Source: DASSKF01 sp035690725
GTDB lineage: Bacteria > Actinomycetota > Actinomycetes > Actinomycetales > Dermatophilaceae
DNA length: 23,354 nucleotides
NCBI GenBank assembly: GCA_035690725.1
Contig: DASSKF010000257.1
Coordinates: forward strand, 1-23,354
Reading direction: 5' to 3'
Shown here: positions 1 to 6,245 of the stretch, piece after piece
How the letters are laid out: every line of letters begins with the position of its first letter
How positions within the stretch are numbered: the stretch's first letter is position 1
Made by a program: the position numbers and the translations under genes
The notes under the pieces: generated by a model
The model's database searches: none
The model's input: the letters and a program-made list of their open reading frames with translations, nothing else
Told to the model about the DNA's origin: nothing

Positions 1-1304
1 TCCCAGTCGTGGCGGCGGCTCGCCGCCCGGTCGTCGTCCGGCGTGAGCAGGACGAGGGCCAGGTCCTGCGGCGAGTGCCAGCCCACCAGCTGCCCCACCA
101 GGCTGCGGACACAGCCGAGGACCGCCTCGCGGGGCCCGCCCACGCCGAGGACGCCGACCTCGGGCAGGTTGACCGTCACCGGTGCGTCCGCGAGCAGCGG
201 GTGCTCGGCCCGGACGTTGCCGCCCGCCGGATGCACTGCGAGGCTCGCTCCCACGGTGCCGGTGCCCAGTCGCAGCGACAGGAAGTCCGGGTCGTCGAGG
301 CGTCGCTGCCACAGCCGGGCGCCGGTGCGCCGGACCTGCGCGGCGAGGTCGGCGGGGTCGGGCGCGGAGGCGCGGCGGGCACGCAGCTCGAGCCGCAGTG
401 CCTCGTCCCGTTGCTCGCTGAATCGGTCGAGGGCGCACCGGTACTCACGCTGCTGCTGCCGGTTGCTGGCCCGTCCGCCGCGCCGGTCGCTGATCCAGCT
501 CGAGAGCAGCATCGCCGGCCCGAGCAGGCCGAACAGCAGCATCGTCGTGCTGTGCAGCACCGCGGCGAGGACGGCCGACACCGCGAGCGGCAGCACCACC
601 ATGGCGAGGGGCAGCCGCTGTCGGTGGGCTGCTGCCGGCTCGGCCGGCATACCGATCGTGGGGGCGGGGACCGACTGGTGCAGTCGCGGGCCGCGGTGCA
701 GGCGCAGGTGGCCCGCACCGTCGGCGGTGACCGAGGCCCGCGGCTCCTGGGGCACGCGCAGCAGCAGCGTGGTGCTGCCGATCCGGAGCCGCTGTCCGGG
801 CTGCCAGGGGTGCGACGCGGTCAGGCGGGCGCCGTCCAGCAGCGTGCCGTTCGTCGAGTCGAGGTCGCGGACGGTCACCTGGTCGTGGCTGACGTGCAGT
901 TCGCAGTGGGCCCGGGACAGGTCGGGGTCGCGGATGCGCACCGTGCCCCGTGAGCGTCCGATCCGGTGCTCGCCCGGGGGCAGCGGGTGGACGGTGCCGC
1001 AGTCCGGACCCTCGAGCACGTGCAGCTCGAGGAGCGCCGGAGTGTCCGACGCGGCGAGGGCGGGATGCGGCGCGCACCGGTGGGTGAGGACGGCGCCGTC
1101 GAGCAGCGGCGGCCTGCCGACCACGGTGGTGTCCGCCAGCTCGACTGCACCGATCCACCACGAGCCGTCCGCGCACCCTGCGGGTGCGCAGCCCACGGGC
1201 AGGGCGCTCGCGAACCGGGCGAGGTCGGTGCCCGGTGCGCAGCCCACCTCCAGGTCGGCCTGCGTGCCGGTCCCCTCGTCGACCACCGTGATCCGCAGCT
1301 GCAC
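1..1304 (-). CDS. FHA-domain FtsK/SpoIIIE ATPase, EssC/EccC-like (5' part, runs off the window)
   Basis: The first 434 residues are visible, without a stop, to the left edge. An N-terminal region of about 110 residues leads into a forkhead-associated domain at roughly 113-165, with G-R-S near 117, S130-R-A-H133 and S150-T-N-G-T154, the usual phosphothreonine-binding loop residues. Two adjacent hydrophobic segments at about 231-250 and 252-270 form a membrane hairpin. The following region has D-P-D-F-L-S-L-R-L-G at 338-347, a signature I associate with EssC/EccC motor ATPases of type VII secretion. The FtsK/SpoIIIE ATPase domains themselves would lie outside the window, so the secretion role is family-based inference. 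The GTG start at 1304 is chosen because GGGAGGAG lies 6 bases upstream and no better start follows. The gene is divergent from the Tad operon with a 228-bp gap. An alternative is a membrane FtsK-like protein unrelated to secretion. Confidence 0.8.
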   Translation of the reverse strand, partial: MQLRITVVDEGTGTQADLEVGCAPGTDLARFASALPVGCAPAGCADGSWWIGAVELADTTVVGRPPLLDGAVLTHRCAPHPALAASDTPALLELHVLEGPDCGTVHPLPPGEHRIGRSRGTVRIRDPDLSRAHCELHVSHDQVTVRDLDSTNGTLLDGARLTASHPWQPGQRLRIGSTTLLLRVPQEPRASVTADGAGHLRLHRGPRLHQSVPAPTIGMPAEPAAAHRQRLPLAMVVLPLAVSAVLAAVLHSTTMLLFGLLGPAMLLSSWISDRRGGRASNRQQQREYRCALDRFSEQRDEALRLELRARRASAPDPADLAAQVRRTGARLWQRRLDDPDFLSLRLGTGTVGASLAVHPAGGNVRAEHPLLADAPVTVNLPEVGVLGVGGPREAVLGCVRSLVGQLVGWHSPQDLALVLLTPDDDRAASRRHDW

Positions 1305-1532
1305 CGTCGGCTCCTCCCTCGCGTTCCCCGGGCTGTCGCGGCAGTATCGGCCGGCGGACGAGGACGGTGCAGGGGCGTCTGTGGACAGCCGGTCGCGCGC
1401 CTGCCACACCGGCACGGGGGCCGCCATCGGCCGAACGGTTGAGCAATCAACCTGTGGACAACTTGGCATGCCTGCGTTTGACACGGTTTAGTGGTGCCGG
1501 TCACTCGGGGGTACGAACGAAAGAGGTGGCTG
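1305..1532. promoter_or_regulatory. Divergent intergenic control region between the EssC-like gene and the tad operon
   Basis: This 228-bp gap separates two divergent start codons. It holds a perfect 6-bp inverted repeat with a 4-base loop (GGTTGA-gcaa-TCAACC, 1437-1452). It also holds two TGTGGACA words, at 1380-1387 and 1453-1460. The second reads TGTGGACAA, the reverse complement of TTGTCCACA, which matches the high-GC DnaA box described for streptomycetes. A plausible rightward promoter lies at 1463-1492. No convincing leftward promoter was recognised. Confidence 0.45.
1463..1492 (+). promoter_or_regulatory. Candidate promoter of the tad operon
   Basis: TTGGCA at 1463-1468 (5 of 6 to the -35 consensus) is followed after 18 bases by TTTAGT at 1487-1492 (4 of 6 to the -10 consensus). 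The predicted transcript would start near 1499. That excludes the GTG at 1491 as a start and leaves about 34 bases before the GTG at 1533. TTGACA at 1478-1483 has no good -10 partner. Confidence 0.35.
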
Positions 1533-2762
1533 GTGGACGCCCTGCGCACGGTCGAGGACGAGGTGCGCGAGCTCATCCGACGGCGGCAGCTGGACCCGGC
1601 GACGGAGGGGACCGAACTGCAGACGCTGGTGCGGGAAGTCGTGCACGACTACGACCAGCGCTCCCTGCACGGCGGTCTCGCGCCACTGCCGGACCTGACC
1701 GAGGCGACCCGGTCGGTCATGGACTCGGTGGCCGGGTTCGGGCCGCTGCAGCCGTACTTCGATGACCCGGCCGTCGAAGAGATCTGGATCAACGAGCCGT
1801 CCCGGGTGTTCGTCGCGCGGCACGGCGTCACCGAGCTGACGAGCACGATCCTCACCGCGGACCTGGTGCGGGACCTCGTCGAGCGCATGTTGCGCAGCTC
1901 CGGCCGGCGGGTCGACCTGTCCTCGCCGTTCGTGGACGCGGCACTGCCGGACGGGTCCCGCTTGCACGTCGTGATCCCGGACGTGACGCGCGACCACTGG
2001 CACGTGAACATCCGCAAGTTCGTCGTCCGCGCCGAGCACCTCGACGACCTCGTCCGGCTCGGGACGATGACGCAGCCGGTCGCGCGGTTCCTGTCCGCAG
2101 CGGTGGCCAGCGGGCTGAACGTGCTGGTGTCCGGGGGAACGCAGGCCGGCAAGACCACGATGCTCAACTGCCTTGCCGCCGCGATCCCCGGCAACGAGCG
2201 AGTCGTCACGTGCGAGGAGGTCTTCGAGCTGAAGGTGCCGTTGCGCGACGTGGCGTCGATGCAGTGCCGGCAGCCCAGCCTCGAGGGGACCGGCGAGATC
2301 CCGCTGCGTCGGTTGGTCAAGGAGGCACTGCGGATGCGGCCCTCCCGGCTCGTGGTCGGCGAGGTGCGCCAGGAGGAGAGCCTGGACCTGCTCATCGCGC
2401 TGAACAGCGGCTTGCCCGGGATGTGCACGGTGCACGCGAACAGCGCCCGGGAGGCGATCACGAAGATGTGCACCCTCCCACTGCTGGCGGGGGCGAACGT
2501 CAACAGCCGGTTCGTCGTCCCCACCGTCGCGAGCTCGATCGACCTCGTGCTGCACGTCGCCCTGGAGCGGGACGGCCGGCGCCGCGTCCGCGAGGTCGTC
2601 GCGGTGCCGGGTCGGGCGGAGGGCGACGTCGTCGAGGCCGCCGAGCTGTTCACCACCCGGGAGGGGCAGCTGGTGCGGGGCGACGGCTTCCCACCGCACC
2701 AGGACCGGTTCGCCCGGGCCGGCTACGACGTGGCCGAGCTGCTGAACGGCGACGAGCCGTGA
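1533..2762 (+). CDS. tadA: TadA/CpaF-type secretion ATPase of the Tad pilus
   Basis: A cytoplasmic hexameric ATPase that powers assembly of Flp/Tad pili, 409 residues from the chosen start. The Walker A motif is G201-G-T-Q-A-G-K-T-T209. Downstream are the Glu-rich switch (V-T-C-E-E-V-F-E-L), an arginine-rich stretch (A-L-R-M-R-P-S-R), the Walker B region L-V-V-G-E-V-R, and T-V-H-A-N-S, all in the order expected for the CpaF branch of type II/IV secretion ATPases. I prefer GTG 1533 over the in-frame GTG 1491. AGAGGTGG sits just upstream of 1533, and 1491 overlaps the likely -10 element. The stop overlaps the tadB start by 4 bp (GTGA), indicating translational coupling. No TadZ/CpaE partner is encoded upstream in the window. 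Confidence 0.93.
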   Translation: MDALRTVEDEVRELIRRRQLDPATEGTELQTLVREVVHDYDQRSLHGGLAPLPDLTEATRSVMDSVAGFGPLQPYFDDPAVEEIWINEPSRVFVARHGVTELTSTILTADLVRDLVERMLRSSGRRVDLSSPFVDAALPDGSRLHVVIPDVTRDHWHVNIRKFVVRAEHLDDLVRLGTMTQPVARFLSAAVASGLNVLVSGGTQAGKTTMLNCLAAAIPGNERVVTCEEVFELKVPLRDVASMQCRQPSLEGTGEIPLRRLVKEALRMRPSRLVVGEVRQEESLDLLIALNSGLPGMCTVHANSAREAITKMCTLPLLAGANVNSRFVVPTVASSIDLVLHVALERDGRRRVREVVAVPGRAEGDVVEAAELFTTREGQLVRGDGFPPHQDRFARAGYDVAELLNGDEP

Positions 2763-3625
2763 CCGGACCGCTGCTGGGCCTGCTCCTGGGCGCCGGCCTG
2801 TTCTGCGTCTGGTGGTCGTTCTGGCCCCGTGAGCCCGCACGTGCCCGGACCGGGCGGGTGACCCTGCGGGACCGGCTGCGCGACGACCTCGTCCAGGCGG
2901 GCATGCCCCAGGTGGGGGTCACGCTCCTCCTCGGCCTCAGCGTCGTGATCGGCCTGCTGGTGGGGCTGCTCTTCCTCGGGCTCACCGGCGTGGCACCGGT
3001 GGCCATCGCGTTCGGGCTCATCGCGGCATACGCGCCGGTGGCCGTCGTCCGGATGCGCGCCCGTCGCCGGCGCCAGTCGATGCGCGACGTGTGGCCCGAC
3101 GTCGTGGACAACATCGCGTCGGCGGTCCGGGCCGGCCTCGCGCTGCCCGAGTCCCTGGCCCAGCTCGCCGACCGGGGGCCCGAGGAGCTGCGGCCGGCCT
3201 TCTCGGCGTTCGCCCGCGACTACCGGGCGACCGGCCGCTTCCACGAGAGCCTGGACCGGCTCAAGGAGCGGCTGAGCGACCCGGTGGGTGATCGGCTCGT
3301 GGAGTCGTTGCGGATCGCCCGCGAGGTGGGCGGCAGCGACCTCGGTCGGTTGCTGCGCACCCTGTCCGGCTTCCTACGCGACGACGCGCGCACCCGGGCC
3401 GAGCTCGAGTCCCGACAGAGCTGGACCGTCAACGCCGCGCGCCTGGCGCTCGCCGCGCCCTGGGTGGTCCTTGCGATGCTCGCCACCCGCGGGGAGTCGT
3501 TGCGGGCCTACAACTCCACGGCCGGTGTCGTGGTGCTGCTGGTGGGCGGCGGCGTCTCGCTGGTCGCGTACCGGCTGATGGTGCGCATCGGCCGGCTCCC
3601 GGAGGAAGAGCGGGTGCTGCGGTGA
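2759..3625 (+). CDS. tadB: TadB-like inner-membrane platform protein (type II secretion F family)
   Basis: A 288-residue integral membrane protein. There is one hydrophobic segment at about 3-22, two closely spaced at about 54-75 and 78-98, a cytoplasmic helical GspF-type region at about 108-225 (starting with R-D-V-W-P-D-V-V-D-N-I-A-S-A-V-R-A-G), and two C-terminal membrane segments at about 226-243 and 255-273. In Tad systems TadB and TadC form the platform that couples the TadA motor to pilin extraction from the membrane. The GTG start at 2759 overlaps the tadA stop, and the tadB stop overlaps the tadC start in the same way. Start choice is dictated by this overlap. Confidence 0.88.
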   Translation: MTGPLLGLLLGAGLFCVWWSFWPREPARARTGRVTLRDRLRDDLVQAGMPQVGVTLLLGLSVVIGLLVGLLFLGLTGVAPVAIAFGLIAAYAPVAVVRMRARRRRQSMRDVWPDVVDNIASAVRAGLALPESLAQLADRGPEELRPAFSAFARDYRATGRFHESLDRLKERLSDPVGDRLVESLRIAREVGGSDLGRLLRTLSGFLRDDARTRAELESRQSWTVNAARLALAAPWVVLAMLATRGESLRAYNSTAGVVVLLVGGGVSLVAYRLMVRIGRLPEEERVLR

Positions 3626-4557
3626 GCCAGTGGTCGTGGGCGGGAGCCGCCTGTGGACTGGTCTTCGCGGCCGGTCTGCTCCTCGCCGTCGTCGGTATGC
3701 CGGTGCGCCGCCGCCCGCGCCTCGACGCACGGCTGGCGCCCTACCTCCTCGACGCCCCCCGGCCCTCCTTGCTGCTGACCCGCTGGGGCGGGCAGCCCAC
3801 GGGCGGGGCGCGCCGCTGGTTGGCGCCCGGCCTGCGACGTGCTGGCAGCCTCGTCGACAGCGCGCTCGGCGGGGCCGCGTCGGTGCGACGGAGGCTGGAG
3901 CGGGCGGGCCTGCCGCCCGACGTGGAGGCGTTCCGGGCCGAGCAGGTGCTCTGGGGAGCGGGCGCAGGGCTGCTCGCTGCGCTGCTCGCCTCGCTCCTGT
4001 GGTGGCGGCGGGGCTCCTCGATCGCCTCGCTGGTCGTGCTGGTGCTGTGCGCCGTTGCCGTGGGAGTCATCGCCCGGGACCAGCTGCTCAGCCGTGCCGT
4101 TCGGCGCCGGGAGCTGCGGATCATGAACGAGTTCCCCACGATCGCCGAGCTGCTCGCGCTCGCGGTCACGGCCGGTGAGGGCGCCCCGGCTGCCTTGGAA
4201 CGGGTGGCCCGCCTGTCGAGCGGCGAGCTGTCCGGGGAGCTCACCGAGTGCCTCGCCCGGGCGCGGGCCGGAGCGAGCCTGCCGACTGCGCTGCAGGGGC
4301 TGGCGGACCGCACCGGGCTGGCGACGCTCGCGCGCTTCGTCGACGGGATCATCGTGGCCGTCGAGCGCGGCACCCCGCTGGCCGAGGTGCTCCGTGCCCA
4401 GGCGCAGGACGCCCGGGAGTCGGGTCGGCACGCCGTCATCGAGGAGGGCGGCCGCCGCGAGATCGCGATGATGGTGCCGGTCGTCTTCCTCGTGCTGCCC
4501 GTCACCGTGCTGTTCGCGATCTACCCGGGCCTGTCGATGCTGCGGCTGTCGATATGA
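3622..4557 (+). CDS. tadC: TadC-like inner-membrane platform protein (type II secretion F family)
   Basis: A 311-residue membrane protein, the second GspF-family platform subunit. Hydrophobic segments lie at about 6-25, 108-127, 132-152 and 281-301. The GspF domain occupies about 165-290 and includes E-F-P-T-I-A-E-L-L-A-L-A-V-T-A-G-E, the typical TadC version of this motif. The GTG start at 3622 overlaps the upstream stop (GTGA). Downstream a 79-bp gap carrying a hairpin separates it from the pilin gene, the only real gap inside this operon. It should pair with the product of the preceding gene and with TadA. Confidence 0.88.
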   Translation: MSQWSWAGAACGLVFAAGLLLAVVGMPVRRRPRLDARLAPYLLDAPRPSLLLTRWGGQPTGGARRWLAPGLRRAGSLVDSALGGAASVRRRLERAGLPPDVEAFRAEQVLWGAGAGLLAALLASLLWWRRGSSIASLVVLVLCAVAVGVIARDQLLSRAVRRRELRIMNEFPTIAELLALAVTAGEGAPAALERVARLSSGELSGELTECLARARAGASLPTALQGLADRTGLATLARFVDGIIVAVERGTPLAEVLRAQAQDARESGRHAVIEEGGRREIAMMVPVVFLVLPVTVLFAIYPGLSMLRLSI

Positions 4558-4570
4558 CCCGACTGACCTT

Positions 4571-4587
4571 CCCGGCGCACCGCCGGG
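4571..4587 (+). promoter_or_regulatory. Hairpin between tadC and the pilin gene
   Basis: A perfect 7-bp GC stem, CCCGGCG-cac-CGCCGGG, sits 50 bases before the pilin start. There is no T-run after it, so it is not a classical terminator. It could stabilise or attenuate the transcript to set pilin levels apart from the assembly genes. The role is inference. Confidence 0.4.
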
Positions 4588-4636
4588 ACCAGACCACCCG
4601 GCCGAGGGCGCCGGGGAAGCCGAAGGAGGGACCGAC

Positions 4637-4861
4637 ATGACGACCATCTCCCGAGCCCGGGACGTCTGGCGGCGGAGGTGCGCCGCCGTGACCGTGCGGA
4701 CGCAGGGCGTCGCGCGCGGCGGACGTGAGCGCGGCGACGTGCCCGGCTGGGTGCTGATCACCCTCATGACCGCCGGCTTGGTGACCGCACTGTGGGCGGT
4801 TGCCGGGCCACAGCTCAACAGCCTGTTCACGAACGCACTGGCCTCCGTCAAGGGTCCGTGA
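4637..4861 (+). CDS. flp: Flp-like pilin subunit (small single-pass membrane protein)
   Basis: A 74-residue protein with a basic N-terminal leader of 33 residues ending E31-R-G33, then a single hydrophobic segment at about 38-57 and a short polar tail. Size, location after tadC and the architecture fit the actinobacterial Flp-type pilin that polymerises into the pilus. GGAGGG ends 6 bases before the ATG and supports the start. The segment after G33 reads D-V-P-G-W, so position +5 is Trp rather than the conserved Glu of class IV pilins. The classical E-Y pair of Flp is absent as well. Processing by a TadV-like peptidase is therefore uncertain, and no peptidase gene is in the window. The stop overlaps the next start. 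Confidence 0.75.
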   Translation: MTTISRARDVWRRRCAAVTVRTQGVARGGRERGDVPGWVLITLMTAGLVTALWAVAGPQLNSLFTNALASVKGP

Positions 4862-5274
4862 GGTCGGCGCCTGGGCGGGGACACGTCCGGCCGTCCCGGG
4901 CGTCGCGGGAGCGGGGAGCCGCGGTGGCCGACTTCGCGTTGGTCGCGGGGCTGCTGTGCGTCCTGTTCCTCGCGGCCCTGCAGCTGGGCATCGCGCTGCA
5001 CATCCGGAACACGTTGATCGCCAGCGCGGCCGAGGGCGCCCGCTACGGCGCCCGGGTGCACAGCACGCCTGCGGACGGTGCGGCGCGTGCCCGGACGCTC
5101 ATCGGCTCGAGCCTGTCCGAGCGGTATGCCCGGAACGTCACCGCCGCGCGCGAGGTCTCGGGCGGCGTCGCGGTGGTGGAGGTTCGGGCGACCGCGCCGC
5201 TGCCGCTGCTGGGGCCGTTCGGTCCCCAGGGCGCGATGTCGGTGAGCGCGCAGGCGTTCTCGGAGGTGCAGTAG
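4858..5274 (+). CDS. TadE-like pseudopilin / pilus assembly protein
   Basis: A 138-residue protein with a basic leader ending E-R-G20, a hydrophobic helix at about 24-47 containing A-D-F-A-L-V-A-G-L-L, and a periplasmic or extracytoplasmic tail rich in Ala and Val. It contains I-R-N-T-L-I-A-S-A-A-E-G-A-R-Y-G, typical of the TadE domain, in which the N-terminal helix is followed by an A-A-x-x-A-A-R-x-G stretch. Asp25 occupies the +5 position normally held by Glu. The GTG at 4858 overlaps the pilin stop and is preferred over an ATG further upstream inside the pilin gene. The family role is minor pseudopilin in Tad pilus assembly. Confidence 0.8.
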   Translation: MRSAPGRGHVRPSRASRERGAAVADFALVAGLLCVLFLAALQLGIALHIRNTLIASAAEGARYGARVHSTPADGAARARTLIGSSLSERYARNVTAAREVSGGVAVVEVRATAPLPLLGPFGPQGAMSVSAQAFSEVQ

Positions 5275-5278
5275 GCCC

Positions 5279-5767
5279 ATGTCCCTTCCCCGACGGCTCG
5301 GCCGTGCGATGGCCGGGCGTCTCCGCGCCGCTCTCGCGCCCGGGCACGAGCGGGGGAGTGCGATCGTCGAGTTCGTCTTCCTCGCCGTCCTCATGGGCGT
5401 GCCGTTGTTCTACCTCGTCATGACGATGGCCCGGGTGCAGGCCGGCGCCTACGCGGTGACGGCCGCCGCCCGGGAGGCGGGTCGGGCGTTCGTCACCGCA
5501 CCGGAGGCCTCCGGTGCCCGGGCGAGGGCCACCGTCGCGGCCCGGATCGCGTTCGCCGACCAAGGTTTCGACGGTGGCTCCATCTCCGTCACCTGTGACC
5601 GGTCTCCGTGCCTGACTCCGGAGGGACACGTGCGGGTCACCGCCGACGTGGGGGTGCCGCTGCCGTTCGTGCCGGACGCCCTGGACGGCGTGGTCCCGAC
5701 GAGCCTGCCGGTGTCGGCGACGCACGTCGAGGCGGTCGGCCGGTTCACGAGCGAGGGGAACCGGTGA
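5279..5767 (+). CDS. TadE-like pseudopilin / pilus assembly protein (second copy)
   Basis: A 162-residue protein with leader ending E-R-G26 and then S-A-I-V-E31-F. Of the four small proteins in this operon, this is the only one with the canonical Glu at +5 of a class IV prepilin. The hydrophobic helix spans about 28-52, followed by A-A-A-R-E-A-G-R-A-F. A C-x5-C pair in T-C-D-R-S-P-C may form a disulfide outside the cytoplasm. The ATG at 5279 lies 4 bases after the upstream stop, with GGAGGTG about a dozen bases upstream. It is probably the partner of the preceding TadE-like protein (a TadE/TadF pair). The stop overlaps the next gene. Confidence 0.82.
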   Translation: MSLPRRLGRAMAGRLRAALAPGHERGSAIVEFVFLAVLMGVPLFYLVMTMARVQAGAYAVTAAAREAGRAFVTAPEASGARARATVAARIAFADQGFDGGSISVTCDRSPCLTPEGHVRVTADVGVPLPFVPDALDGVVPTSLPVSATHVEAVGRFTSEGNR

Positions 5768-6240
5768 GCTGCCGGCAGCGGATCCGCCGGGCGGCGCAGT
5801 CCGATCCGGAACGAGGCCAGATCAGCGTGCTGATCCTGGGCATGTTCGTGATCGTCACCTCCCTCATCATCGGCGGGATCGACGTGACCGCGGTCCAGCT
5901 CGCCCGGATCCGGATGCTCGACGCGGCCGACGCCGCCGCGCTCGACGCCTCCGACACCCTGGACGAGTCGACGGCCTACCGGTCGGGCCTCGGGGACGCC
6001 GTCCGTCTCTCCGACGCCTCCGTCCGGCGCACGGCCGCCGCGGAGCTCAGCCGGCAGGAGCTTCCCAGCGGGGTCACCGGCTGGTCGCTCGCCCCCGGGA
6101 CCGGCACCCCGGACGGCCGGACCGCGGTCGTGCGGCTCACCGGACGGGTCCGACTGCCGATCGTCGGCGGGCTGCTGGACGGGCTCGGGACCGGCGTGAC
6201 CGTCACCGTGGAGTCGAGGGCGCGGTCGCGCCTGCGCTGA
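5764..6240 (+). CDS. TadG-like / helicase-type pilus assembly protein
   Basis: A 158-residue protein with an N-terminal leader ending P-E-R-G18, a hydrophobic segment at about 21-44, and V-Q-L-A-R-I-R-M-L-D-A-A-D-A-A-A-L-D-A, the pattern found in the TadG and Rv3654c-type proteins annotated as Flp pilus-assembly TadE/G-like. Position +5 is Leu rather than Glu. The tail is extracytoplasmic. The GTG at 5764 overlaps the previous stop by 4 bp and is the last start of the Tad operon. The stop is 5 bp from the convergent hydrolase stop, with no terminator between. Confidence 0.78.
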   Translation: MSCRQRIRRAAQSDPERGQISVLILGMFVIVTSLIIGGIDVTAVQLARIRMLDAADAAALDASDTLDESTAYRSGLGDAVRLSDASVRRTAAAELSRQELPSGVTGWSLAPGTGTPDGRTAVVRLTGRVRLPIVGGLLDGLGTGVTVTVESRARSRLR

Positions 6241-6245
6241 GCCGG

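Noticed and set aside
1379..1461. DnaA-box-like words considered as a replication origin
   Set aside because: Only two words, no AT-rich unwinding region, and no dnaA/dnaN/parAB genes nearby.
43..1491. Long plus-strand open frames across the left end
   Set aside because: The minus strand here encodes a protein with clear FHA motifs and membrane segments. The plus frames show low-complexity Arg/Ser/Pro composition.
1491..1532. Upstream GTG 1491 as the tadA start
   Set aside because: It overlaps the likely -10 hexamer and lacks a ribosome binding site, while GTG 1533 has AGAGGTGG upstream.
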